A stretch of DNA of 64,000 bases from Bin87 sp965203855 (lineage in GTDB: Bacteria; Chloroflexota; Dehalococcoidia; Lucifugimonadales; UBA3495), in the NCBI GenBank assembly GCA_965203855.1, contig CBDBDN010000009.1, positions 1 through 64,000 on the forward strand. Direction: 5' to 3'. Positions 17,457-25,032 of the stretch are shown in pieces; within the stretch, counting starts at the first letter, position 1; the number at the start of each line of letters is the position of its first letter. The position numbers and the translations under genes are program-made. A model generated the notes under the pieces. That model did not search any database, was not told the DNA's origin, and was given only the letters and a program-made list of their open reading frames with translations.

Positions 17457-17935
17457 TTACGTAAACTGCCAATGCGATTATAGTCGGATTATCCCCAGCC
17501 ACCCCAGAGGTGCTACCAAGTCCCGACCGCGCGCTTACAGCCACGAAATCCGCTGCCCGGCCTGCGGATCCAACGATGCCACGAAACGGCGCCTCCAAAA
17601 GCCTCCAAGTCTATGGCTGCGGCGACTGCGGACGCTATTGCACGCACGGCGCCGCCTAACCCGCCCCGGCGCCCCCTGACCGGGAGCAGGCTTTGGCGCT
17701 GCTCGGGGAAGGCATTTCCCGAAGCGCCGTTGCGCGTATTGTTGGCGTAACCCCGCCGGCGGTGAGCCGGTAGGTCAAAAGGGGGGCTCCGCACTCTCCC
17801 GGATGCGGAGCAATCTGAACCGGCTGGCAAGGCAAACAAAGGGGTGAACCAAGAGCGCGGCAATGCTGGGGTATTCGCTGGCCGCGCTGCTGGCGTACTG
17901 CCCCGCAAAACCCAATGCCGGTTTTTGTTGAGAAT
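17457..17935 (+). mobile_element. Decayed, internally deleted IS1-family remnant, copy 1
   Basis: The left end ACGTAAACTGCCAATGCG near 17459 is mirrored by the right end near 17911-17930 (CCCAATGCCGGTTTTTG). Between them lies an InsA-like zinc ribbon (EIRCPACGSN, then YGCGDCGRY), interrupted by stops, a helix-turn-helix (ALLGEGISRSAVARIVGV), and a short block similar to the C-terminus of IS1 transposases (MRSNLNRL). The catalytic DDE core is missing. It matches the element at 44278-44812 along its length. It sits between cca and the thi promoter. Confidence 0.7.
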
Positions 17936-17954
17936 ACCGACATTGGGCGGGCGA

Positions 17955-17983
17955 TTGACTTGGCGGGTAGGGGGTGTTAGATT
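17955..17983 (+). promoter_or_regulatory. Promoter of the thi operon
   Basis: TTGACT at 17955-17960, a 17-base spacer, and TAGATT at 17978-17983 preceded by TGT make an extended -10 promoter. The predicted +1 near 17990 is about 32 bases upstream of the TPP aptamer. The -35 lies 20 bases beyond the IS1-derived remnant. Confidence 0.6.
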
Positions 17984-18021
17984 TAGGGGTACAATTGAAG
18001 TTGAAACGCTCACGCAATTCT

Positions 18022-18118
18022 GGCGGGAGCTTGGGCAAACCAGGCTGAGAGGGCGGCCAAATGCGTCGCCGACCGTCTGTACCGGAACCGGGTAATGCCG
18101 GCGGAGGGACAGTACGCA
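18022..18118 (+). ncRNA. TPP riboswitch (thi box)
   Basis: The aptamer shows the thi-box pieces in order: GGGAGC at 18025-18030, CTGAGAGGG at 18045-18053, a variable P3 arm, and CCGGAACCGGGTAATGCCGG at 18082-18101 followed by AGGGA at 18105-18109. It binds thiamine pyrophosphate and would repress thiGES. A hairpin with a T-run at 18133-18160 can serve as the expression platform. Confidence 0.92.
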
Positions 18119-18132
18119 AGGCAGTTTAATCA

Positions 18133-18160
18133 GCCGCCGGGTGCGCCGCCTGGCGGTTTT
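18133..18160 (+). terminator. Probable expression-platform terminator of the TPP riboswitch
   Basis: CCGCC (18134-18138) can pair with GGCGG (18152-18156), followed directly by TTTT. It lies 15 bases downstream of the aptamer and 108 bases before thiG, where a ligand-controlled terminator is expected. The stem is short, so the call is tentative. Confidence 0.4.
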
Positions 18161-18268
18161 GCATTGCTGGGGCATGGTCAAGAATCAAGCATCGGGTAAG
18201 AATCAGGCATCGGGCGGGCTCCGGCAAACCGGGCTTGCCGCAACGCAAAAGGTAGGAGAGTAGCAGCG

Positions 18269-19060
18269 ATGGCCGATGAACTGATGATAGGGGGCGTTCC
18301 TTTTCGCTCGCGGCTGATTGTCGGGACGGGACGGCATCGCACAATGCAGGATATGGTGGATTCGCTGGCGGCATCGGGTACGGAGATGGTTACCGTAGCG
18401 ATTCGCCGGCTGGATCTGGACAACCCGGAGCAGAACATCCTGGAACACATTGATCTGGACCAGTACCGCATCCTGCCGAACACGGCGGGCTGCCGGACCG
18501 TTGAGGAAGCGCTGTTCGTGGCCCGGCTGGGCCGGGAAGTGGCGCAGACCGATTTCGTCAAGCTGGAAGTCATCCCGGACGCCAAGTATCTGTTCCCCGA
18601 CCCCAACGGCACGCTGGAAGCGGCGCGGCAGCTGGTGGAAGAGGGGTTCAAAGTGCTGCCCTACATCCATGCCGACCCGGTGCTGGCGAAAAACCTGGAG
18701 GAAGCGGGCTGTGTTACGGTGATGCCGCTGGGTTCGGCCATCGGTTCCGGGCAGGGCATCCATACCGGCGAGGAGATCCGCATCATTCTGGAAAACGCGA
18801 CTGTGCCGGTAGTGGTGGATGCCGGGCTGGCGGTGCCGTCCGATGCGTCCAAGGCGCTGGAAATGGGCGCTGATGCGGTGCTGGTCAACACTGCCATCGC
18901 CCAGGCGGCGGATCCGGCGCTGATGGCGGACGCTTTCCGCAAAGGGGTAGAGGCCGGGCGGCAGGCGTATCTGGCCGGGCGCATTCCCGTCCGCACGGAG
19001 GCCATTGCCAGCAGCCCGCCGGCCGATGTCCCGGAACCGACAACTGCCGCCGCCAACTAG
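18269..19060 (+). CDS. thiG: Thiazole synthase ThiG
   Basis: The 263-residue TIM-barrel enzyme makes the thiazole phosphate of thiamine from deoxyxylulose phosphate, dehydroglycine and ThiS thiocarboxylate. It shows GGVPFRSRLIVGTGRH at the start, the Schiff-base lysine in FVKLEVI, and the C-terminal VNTAIAQAADP phosphate site. AGGAGAG lies ten bases before the ATG. It is the first gene after the TPP riboswitch and is followed by thiE after seven bases. The last about 20 residues are a Pro/Ala tail. Confidence 0.96.
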   Translation: MADELMIGGVPFRSRLIVGTGRHRTMQDMVDSLAASGTEMVTVAIRRLDLDNPEQNILEHIDLDQYRILPNTAGCRTVEEALFVARLGREVAQTDFVKLEVIPDAKYLFPDPNGTLEAARQLVEEGFKVLPYIHADPVLAKNLEEAGCVTVMPLGSAIGSGQGIHTGEEIRIILENATVPVVVDAGLAVPSDASKALEMGADAVLVNTAIAQAADPALMADAFRKGVEAGRQAYLAGRIPVRTEAIASSPPADVPEPTTAAAN

Positions 19061-19094
19061 TCGGTAGTTGACTGGACCAGCTTCGGATGATGCG

Positions 19095-19796
19095 ATGCGT
19101 ATGCGCCGCCCGCTGCCCTATCCTGCCCTGTGCCTGGTAACCGACCGGAGCGTATGCCCGGGGGACGAGCTGCCGGGCCGCGTGGCCGCCGCCATCGCCG
19201 GGGGCGTGGATGTGGTGCAGCTGCGGGAGAAAGACTTGCCGGGCGGCCCGCTGCTGGAACTGGCGGCGGCGCTGCGGTCGGTATGCGCCGGCCGGGCGTT
19301 GCTGCTGGTCAACGAGCGGGTGGATGTAGCGCAGGCCGCCGGCGCGGACGGGGTGCAGCTGGGCGAGGCGGGAATGCCCACGCCGCAAGCGCGCGTTATC
19401 ATCGGCAGCGACGCCGTCATTGGGCGCTCGGTGCATACGGCGGCCGGGGCGCGGCAAGCGGCGGCGGACGGCGCCGATTTTCTACTGGTCGGCACGATGT
19501 TTGCCACGCGTTCCCATCCGGGAGAGGAACCGTCCGGGCCGGAGCTGCTGCGGCGGATTGCCGACTCCGGCGTCAGCGCGCCGCTGCTGGGCATCGGCGG
19601 CGTTACGCCGGATAATGTGGCTGCGGTGCTGGACGCCGGGGGGTGCGGCGCCGCCGTCATCAGCAGCGTGCTGGGCAGTCCGGACCCGGAATCCGCGGCC
19701 CGACGGCTGAAAGCGGCGATGCTGGACGCCGTTGCGCGCCCCGACGCCGGCCGGCATCCGCGACACGCTCGGCAACAGGAGACGGCCTTCATATGA
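19095..19796 (+). CDS. thiE: Thiamine-phosphate synthase ThiE
   Basis: This protein of about 233 residues couples hydroxymethylpyrimidine pyrophosphate with thiazole phosphate. Key motifs are CLVTDR at the start, VVQLREKDL, LLVNERVDVA, GVQLGE, and GIGGVTPDNV near the end. Start ATG 19095 is preferred over TTG 19068 on codon type, but neither has a strong ribosome binding site. Its TGA overlaps the ATG of thiS (ATGA), indicating translational coupling. Confidence 0.93.
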   Translation: MRMRRPLPYPALCLVTDRSVCPGDELPGRVAAAIAGGVDVVQLREKDLPGGPLLELAAALRSVCAGRALLLVNERVDVAQAAGADGVQLGEAGMPTPQARVIIGSDAVIGRSVHTAAGARQAAADGADFLLVGTMFATRSHPGEEPSGPELLRRIADSGVSAPLLGIGGVTPDNVAAVLDAGGCGAAVISSVLGSPDPESAARRLKAAMLDAVARPDAGRHPRHARQQETAFI

Positions 19797-19996
19797 TTAC
19801 CCTCAAAGTGAACGGCAAACCGCGCGAAATTGATGACGGGATGGACTTGCAGTCGTACCTGGCGACCATTGATGTCAATATGCGGTTTATCGCGGTCGGC
19901 TATAACGGGCAGGTGATCCGCAAAGAGGATTTCGCCGCCGTGAAACTGCATCCGGGCGATGCGCTGGAAATCGTGCGGCCGGTTGGGGGAGGCTGA
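19793..19996 (+). CDS. thiS: Sulfur carrier protein ThiS
   Basis: The 67-residue beta-grasp protein opens MITLKVNGKPREI and ends in GGG, the C-terminal Gly-Gly that is adenylated and thiocarboxylated to donate sulfur to ThiG. The start overlaps the thiE stop by four bases. No ThiF lies in the operon; the ThiF/MoeB-family enzyme at 45079-45927 is the only candidate activator in this window. Confidence 0.93.
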   Translation: MITLKVNGKPREIDDGMDLQSYLATIDVNMRFIAVGYNGQVIRKEDFAAVKLHPGDALEIVRPVGGG

Positions 19997-20003
19997 CCCG
20001 CGG

Positions 20004-20255
20004 ATGCCAGCTGAACCGGAAACGGCGGATGCGGCGTTAGACCGGATACTGCGGGAAGTGGCCGAGGCGCATCCTGACCGGGTGGAAGGCTGGCTGCGGA
20101 ACGAGCCGGGGCAATGGGGATTTCTGGCGGGCCAGGCGGTACTGGCGGTGCGGCGTCTTATTGGGCGCCGGCTGAATGATGCGGAACGGCGCTGGGTATG
20201 GCATCGGATGTGGCAGACTTTGGAGGAGCGGCGGCGGCGGTTTGAAGCTGAATGA
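20004..20255 (+). CDS. Small basic protein after thiS, unknown function
   Basis: The 83-residue frame starts seven bases after thiS and reads as a compact helical protein (HPDRVEGWLRNEPGQWGFLAGQ, RRLIGRRLNDAERRWVWHRMW). I do not recognise a family. The operon position supports a real gene. Its last 98 bases overlap the C-terminal coding region of hicB on the other strand, so one of the two ends may be mis-set. Confidence 0.55.
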   Translation: MPAEPETADAALDRILREVAEAHPDRVEGWLRNEPGQWGFLAGQAVLAVRRLIGRRLNDAERRWVWHRMWQTLEERRRRFEAE

Positions 20256-20613
20256 AAGCGCGGCGCCACTGTTGTAAAGGGCGATCCAGGGTTTCCTCAG
20301 CGGCGCGTTCTACCGTCTCGGTCAGCCATTCGTCGAGAGTCTGGCCGACTTTAGAGGCCGCTTCGTCGGCAAAGCGGTGCATATCGGGGGCAATCCTGAT
20401 TTCAATGCGGCCCGAATAAGGCTTGCTGGGTTCATGCCCCAGTTCAGCGCATACGGCCAAATAGTCATCAATCGCATCCTGGAACGCCTGCCGCAGCTCC
20501 GCAACCGTTTCCCCTTGAAAGGTAATCGTGTCCCGTGTTCCAATTATGTCGCCGTGAAAAATGCCGGCATCGTCGTCAAGTTGTACGATGGCATAGTACC
20601 CTTTGTATTCCAT
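20158..20613 (-). CDS. hicB: HicB family antitoxin
   Basis: The 151-residue protein has the HicB partial RNase H-like fold (YYAIVQLDDDAGIFHGDIIG, TVAELRQAFQDAIDDYLAVC) and a C-terminal DNA-binding helix region (RFADEAASKVGQTLDEWLTETVERAA). It neutralises HicA and represses the operon. AGGAGG lies 11 bases before the ATG. After the usual HicB end near residue 115 it carries a 36-residue low-complexity tail that overlaps the small gene at 20004-20255. Confidence 0.9.
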   Translation of the reverse strand: MEYKGYYAIVQLDDDAGIFHGDIIGTRDTITFQGETVAELRQAFQDAIDDYLAVCAELGHEPSKPYSGRIEIRIAPDMHRFADEAASKVGQTLDEWLTETVERAAEETLDRPLQQWRRAFIQLQTAAAAPPKSATSDAIPSAVPHHSAGAQ

Positions 20614-20628
20614 AATGGCGATAGCCTC

Positions 20629-20892
20629 CTAAATGCTGTCAGGGGTAATCCCGACATCGGCCAAGAATTTCCGCATCGCTACTACTGCGCCTTTGTCCGT
20701 GTCGGGGCTCGGATGGGGGCGGTGGAATGCGGAAAGGCGACCGCTAATCCTTACGCTCACTCTGGAACCGCTGCCTTCAAGGATGGTGGCCCCGCAGGCC
20801 AGCAGCATAGATTCAATGTCATCCCAGCGTATGCTCCCTTGCGTTGGGCGACTAAAAATCGCTTCCAATGTTCTGCGATGCCGGCGCCGCAT
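20629..20892 (-). CDS. hicA: HicA family mRNA-interferase toxin
   Basis: The 87-residue protein matches HicA toxins of the longer subfamily: RRKHRRTLEAIF-type start (RRRHRRTLEAIFSRP), DIRWDDIE-type helix (SIRWDDIESMLLACGA), and HRPHPSPDTDKGAV carrying the catalytic His region. HicA is a small dsRBD-like RNase. It precedes hicB by 15 bases, the usual order. A -10 box six bases upstream implies a leaderless start at the ATG. It appears intact. Confidence 0.88.
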   Translation of the reverse strand: MRRRHRRTLEAIFSRPTQGSIRWDDIESMLLACGATILEGSGSRVSVRISGRLSAFHRPHPSPDTDKGAVVAMRKFLADVGITPDSI

Positions 20893-20898
20893 AATGCT

Positions 20899-20927
20899 AT
20901 CATACCGTATCGCTGCTGAATTGACAC
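20899..20927 (-). promoter_or_regulatory. hicAB promoter with start codon at +1
   Basis: On the minus strand GTGTCA (20927-20922) and TATGAT (20904-20899) are spaced by 17 bases. The -10 box ends six bases before the hicA ATG at 20892, so the predicted +1 coincides with the start codon. Confidence 0.5.
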
Positions 20928-20944
20928 GCTCCGGGGGTTGCCGG

Positions 20945-20974
20945 CCGTCCCGGCCCGGTTTTGGGCCGGGACGG
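20945..20974 (-). terminator. Strong hairpin after ridA
   Basis: A perfect 12-bp stem (CCGTCCCGGCCC with GGGCCGGGACGG) closes a six-base loop 12 bases past the ridA stop. There is no long T-run on the transcript side, so it may end transcription weakly or protect the 3' end. Confidence 0.5.
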
Positions 20975-20985
20975 ACGCATTGCCG

Positions 20986-21378
20986 CTAACCGATGACGGC
21001 GATGCTTTCAATCTCCACTACATAGGCGGGATTGGCGAGTTCGCTGACTACCAGCAGGGTGCTGGTGGGCGGTTTGGCGGGGAACAGCTCGCCGCGCACC
21101 TTGCGGACGGCGGGGCCGTGTTCAATGCCGGTTACATAGGTAGTGGTTTTCACGATGTCGGAGAGGCTGCCGCCGGCGGCCTGCACCGCTACCTCAATGT
21201 TGCGCCAGATCTGGCGGGTCTGCGCTTCGGCGTCGCCGGCGCCGACGACATTGCCGTTGGCGTCCTGGGCTACCATCCCGGCGATATAGACGGTATTGCC
21301 GGCCTTGACTACGGCGGTGAAACCGCTGGGCGACGGGTCGGCGATGCCGGCGGGGTTCAGATATTCGGCGTGGGGCAT
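20986..21378 (-). CDS. RidA/YjgF family protein
   Basis: The 130-residue trimeric Rid-family protein likely deaminates reactive enamine/imine intermediates. It has the family core VYIAGMVAQDANGNVVG, ADQTRQIWRNIE-type helix and KTTTYVTG, ending in VEIESIAVI. The Arg of the usual catalytic site (near residue 105) is not in an obvious RxxxP context, so a non-RidA Rid subgroup is possible. ATG 21378 has AGGAGG seven bases upstream; the longer frame to 21456 is not supported. Confidence 0.88.
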   Translation of the reverse strand: MPHAEYLNPAGIADPSPSGFTAVVKAGNTVYIAGMVAQDANGNVVGAGDAEAQTRQIWRNIEVAVQAAGGSLSDIVKTTTYVTGIEHGPAVRKVRGELFPAKPPTSTLLVVSELANPAYVVEIESIAVIG

Positions 21379-21455
21379 TGGATGGCCTCCTGTTAGGTTT
21401 GGGTTAGAGTTGGTTGGGTTGGGATGAGGGCTGTCGGGGGTATCCCGCGGCGGCA

Positions 21456-22829
21456 TTATAACCCGGACGGGGCCGCGGCGGCGGATTCGGATTGTCGGCG
21501 CAAGCGGGGCGGCAGTCGGGGCGGGCTGGCCAGGAATACCATCAGCCCGGCCAGGGCGTACAGCGCCATCAGCACGGTGAACACTACCGTATAGCTGTCA
21601 GTGTACACTCCCAGCAGCGTGCCGAAAGACGGCGCCAGCCCCAGGGCCGTCGTCTGCACCGGGCCCAGCCAGCCCAGGATGGCGCCGAAAGAACCGCGTC
21701 CGTAATACTGGGCCAGCAGCATATGCTCCAGCGTGCCGACGGTGTTGGAGAACACGCCCCAGGCGATGGCGAAAAGGTAGGCGGTAAGCGCGGAATTGAC
21801 CGCCGTTATCAGGTACAGCTGGGAGAGGACGGCGCCGGATATGGTAAGGATGATGCAGGTACGCGGCCCCAGGCGGTCGGCCAGGAATCCCCAGCCGAGG
21901 GTGGTTACGGCGAGGGCGGCGGCGAGGCTGGTTACGCGGGTGGCCTGCGCGCGCGACAGGCCGGCTTCCTCATATAGATAGGGGGCCAGGATGTAACCGA
22001 CGCCGGCGGAGGCCAGCACGGCCAGCACGGCCATCAGCGCGATGCACCAGTAGGCGCGGGTACGCATTGCTTCGCGCACCGTCCAGCTGAACTCGGGGGT
22101 TTCGGAGACGGCGGGACGGGCGCCGCGCCTTCGGATAGCTCCGGCGGCCGCCGGGTTTGACGATGGGGCGTCGGGGTTGGCCGGGCGGGCGCCGTCGGGC
22201 AGCAGGCCGATTTCCTCCGGGCGGCGGCGCATTATGATGAATACGGGTATCGCCAGCAGCAGCGTGAATATGCCGAGATAGCCGTAGGCGGCGCGCCAGC
22301 CCCGGCTCAATGCGATAAGTGAAATAATCTGAATGTTGACGGCGCCGCCGATGGGGCGCGACATACCGGAGATGGCCAGCGTAACATTGCGGCGGCGGCG
22401 GAAAAAGTTGACGGTGGCCGTGCGCGGCACGACGCCAATCAGAAAGGGGTTGCTGATGGCGCGCCCTACGATGTAGGCGGCAAAGAAAGTAAGCAGGGAA
22501 TCGGTTTGCGACAGGGCAATCAGCGCGCAGCCGACGACGAGCAGGCCGCAGGTTACCAGCACACGGGGGCCGTAGCGGTCGGCGAGGTAGCCGGCCAGAG
22601 GGGCCAGCGCGCCGGAGCACCAGGTGCCGGCGGTAACCGCCAGCGAAAGCGTGCTGATGCTCCAGCCGGTATCTGCGACGATATAAACCTGGATTGCGCC
22701 CAGCACTACCTGGGAGACGCTGGAGCCGGCGGCGGTGGACAGCGACGCCATGCCCAGCACCAGCCAGCCGTAGAAAAAGGGCGTGGGCGGACGCCAGTCC
22801 AGTAGCTTGCGGAGTCGGGATGCGTTCAG
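21456..22829 (-). CDS. MFS transporter (monocarboxylate/OFA-like)
   Basis: The protein has about twelve hydrophobic helices and the MFS motif A variants GYLADRYGPR after helix 2 and GFLADRLGPR in the second half. A roughly 60-residue cytoplasmic loop joins the halves. The first ATG/GTG/TTG is GTG 22760, but the frame upstream encodes a typical first-helix start (DWRPPTPFFYGWLVLGMAS) that would be cut by that choice. A CTG at 22829 with GAGG six bases upstream gives a 457-residue protein, so I extend the gene there. The substrate is unknown; the fold resembles oxalate/formate and monocarboxylate carriers. It ends 78 bases before ridA. Confidence 0.82.
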   Translation of the reverse strand: MNASRLRKLLDWRPPTPFFYGWLVLGMASLSTAAGSSVSQVVLGAIQVYIVADTGWSISTLSLAVTAGTWCSGALAPLAGYLADRYGPRVLVTCGLLVVGCALIALSQTDSLLTFFAAYIVGRAISNPFLIGVVPRTATVNFFRRRRNVTLAISGMSRPIGGAVNIQIISLIALSRGWRAAYGYLGIFTLLLAIPVFIIMRRRPEEIGLLPDGARPANPDAPSSNPAAAGAIRRRGARPAVSETPEFSWTVREAMRTRAYWCIALMAVLAVLASAGVGYILAPYLYEEAGLSRAQATRVTSLAAALAVTTLGWGFLADRLGPRTCIILTISGAVLSQLYLITAVNSALTAYLFAIAWGVFSNTVGTLEHMLLAQYYGRGSFGAILGWLGPVQTTALGLAPSFGTLLGVYTDSYTVVFTVLMALYALAGLMVFLASPPRLPPRLRRQSESAAAAPSGL

Positions 22830-22922
22830 GGGATGCCTCGGCGCTCAAACCGCCAACCGGGCCAGCCGGGATGGGATCGGGATGCGCGCCGGCCGGGACC
22901 AGGATGGGGCTGGCGGCGCAGT

Positions 22923-23016
22923 AATCGGCGCGTTAATCAGTCGCTAACTATACCCCGATCCGGTCGGGAGGTAAAACCCGGTTTCGCCGCTGTACCGTCA
23001 TTTCGGCCCCCAGTAT
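22923..23016. other. Intergenic lead-in to repeat locus 2
   Basis: No gene is seen. A partial copy of the tail unit (CCGTCATTTCGG near 22996) precedes the repeat head. Confidence 0.35.
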
Positions 23017-23245
23017 CGTCATTCCGGCGCAAGCCGGAATCTATAGTTGAGGGTTTCATCAACGTAACGGCGGACTACGACGTTAGATTCCGGCTTGCGC
23101 CGGAATGACGGTGCAGCGGCCGGAATGACGGTGTAGTGGCCGGAATGACGGTGCAGTGGCCGGAATGACGGTGCAGTGGCCGGAACGACGGTACTGGGGT
23201 CGGAACGACGGTACTGGGGTCGGAATGACGGTACTGGGGTCGCAA
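23017..23245. repeat. Composite dispersed repeat, locus 2, with core inverted relative to locus 1
   Basis: Left arm 23017-23041 and right arm 23086-23111 are the same palindrome as at locus 1. The core between them is the reverse complement of the locus 1 core, so the head can lie either way round relative to its tail. The tail has about seven 20-bp units with GGAATGACGG or GGAACGACGG. The first group uses TGCAGTGGCC-type spacers and the last three use TACTGGGGTC. Confidence 0.87.
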
Positions 23246-23344
23246 TGATGATGCAGGGATGGGTGTGGCATTGTAAGGGCGGGAATCAAAATGCCGGGGC
23301 GGTTGGTGAACCGCCCCGGCGGGAAATCCGTCTGGATTTGGGGG

Positions 23345-24964
23345 TTAGAAATCCATGGGCGGGGCGGCGGGCGCGGCCGGCATGGGCTCAGGGATTTCGG
23401 TAATCATGGACTCGGTGGTGAGGACCATGGCGGCCACGGAGGCGGCGTTCTGCAAGGCGGAGCGCGTTACCTTTACCGGGTCAATGATGCCCCGTTCCAG
23501 CATGGGGCCGAACTCGCCGACTTCGGCGTCGTAGCCGTAGTCGTCGGACTGGTCTTTGACATCGTGCAGCACTACGGCGCCTTCGCCGCCGGCGTTTTCC
23601 ACGATGAGTTTCATGGGCTGTTCCAGGGCGTGCTTGATGATGTTGACGCCGACGTTTTCGTCGCCGGTGAGGCTACCGACGCTGTCCAGGGCGCGCTGGG
23701 CGCGCACCAGGGCGACGCCGCCGCCGGGTACGATGCCCTCTTCCACGGCGGAACGGGTAGCGGACAAGGCGTCCTCGACGCGGGCCTTGCGCTCTTTCAG
23801 CTCAATTTCGGTAGCGGCGCCGACCTTGATGACGGCAACGCCGCCGGACAGCTTGGCCATTCGCTCTTGCAGCTTCTCGCGGTCGTACTCGGAGGTGGTG
23901 TCCTCAATCTGGGCCTTAATCTGGTTGATGCGGGCCTGGATGCCATCTTCGGAGCCGTGGCCTTCCACGATGGTGGTATCGTCTTTGGTGGAAGCGACGC
24001 GGCGGGCGCGGCCAAAGTCCTCAATGGTGGCAGAGTCGAGGCGGCGGCCGGTTTCTTCGCTAATGACGGTGCCGCCGGTCAGGATGGCAATGTCTTCCAG
24101 CATGGCCTTGCGGCGGTCGCCGAAGCCGGGCGCTTTGACGGCCAGGACATTCATAATGCCGCGCAGCTTGTTGACGACCAGCGTAGCCAGGGCTTCGCCG
24201 TCCACATCCTCGGCCACGATGACGACGTTCTTTTGGCCGACTTGCAGCAGTTTCTCCAGGGCCGGCACCAGGTCGGCGACGGCGGAGATTTTCTTGTCGG
24301 TGATGACCAGGAAAGCGTCGTCAATGCCGGCTTCCATGCGGTCGCTGTTGGTGATGAAGTAGGGGGAGATGTAGCCGCGGTCGACTTGCATTCCTTCCAC
24401 ATACTCAATTTCGTCGGTGAGGCCGCGGGATTCCTCAACGGTAATCACGCCGTCTTTGCCGACTTTTTCCATGGCTTCGGCGATGGTCTCGCCGATGGCG
24501 TCTTCGTGGGCGGAGAGGGAGGCTACCTGCCCGATGCGCTCGCGAGTTTCCACAGGCTGGGACATAGATTGCAGTTCGGTAACGATGTTGCCGACGGCGT
24601 GTTCAATGCCGCGCTTGATGGCCATGGGGTTGGCGCCGGCGGTTACATTCTTGAAGCCTTCGTTGATGATGGCCTGAGAAAGGACGATGCTGGTGGTGGT
24701 GCCGTCGCCGGCGGCGTCGTTGGTCTTGGTGGCGGCTTCTTTGAGCAGCTGGGCGCCCATGTTCTCAAAGGCGTCGGGCAGTTCAATTTCCTTGGCGATG
24801 GTAACGCCGTCGGAGCAGACCTGCGGGGGGCCGAACTTCTTGTCCAGCACAACATTGCGGCCGCGGGGGCCGAGGGTAATTTTTACCGAGTCGGCCAGGA
24901 TGTCGATGCCGGTACGCAGCGACTTGCGGGCTTCTTCGGAGTATGCCAACTTCTTTGCGGGCAT
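23345..24964 (-). CDS. groEL: Chaperonin GroEL
   Basis: The 539-residue chaperonin forms the ATP-driven folding cage with GroES. Landmarks are the nucleotide site TLGPRGRNVVLDK near residue 31, GDGTTTSIVLSQ near 85, and GGVAVIKVGAATEIELKERK near 370. The C-terminus ends PAAPAAPPMDF, keeping the terminal MDF but without Gly-Gly-Met repeats. GAGGAG lies upstream of the ATG. It follows groES by 68 bases. Confidence 0.98.
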   Translation of the reverse strand: MPAKKLAYSEEARKSLRTGIDILADSVKITLGPRGRNVVLDKKFGPPQVCSDGVTIAKEIELPDAFENMGAQLLKEAATKTNDAAGDGTTTSIVLSQAIINEGFKNVTAGANPMAIKRGIEHAVGNIVTELQSMSQPVETRERIGQVASLSAHEDAIGETIAEAMEKVGKDGVITVEESRGLTDEIEYVEGMQVDRGYISPYFITNSDRMEAGIDDAFLVITDKKISAVADLVPALEKLLQVGQKNVVIVAEDVDGEALATLVVNKLRGIMNVLAVKAPGFGDRRKAMLEDIAILTGGTVISEETGRRLDSATIEDFGRARRVASTKDDTTIVEGHGSEDGIQARINQIKAQIEDTTSEYDREKLQERMAKLSGGVAVIKVGAATEIELKERKARVEDALSATRSAVEEGIVPGGGVALVRAQRALDSVGSLTGDENVGVNIIKHALEQPMKLIVENAGGEGAVVLHDVKDQSDDYGYDAEVGEFGPMLERGIIDPVKVTRSALQNAASVAAMVLTTESMITEIPEPMPAAPAAPPMDF

Positions 24965-25032
24965 TTGGTATCTCCTCGTCAGGGGGGTGTGATCGGATTC
25001 TGTGCTTGTTGGTGATGGGATGGGGTTGGAGA

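Noticed and set aside
23291..25015. A 574-codon plus-strand frame opposite groEL
   Set aside because: Shadow of groEL; composition is Gly/Asp/Val-biased and matches no family.
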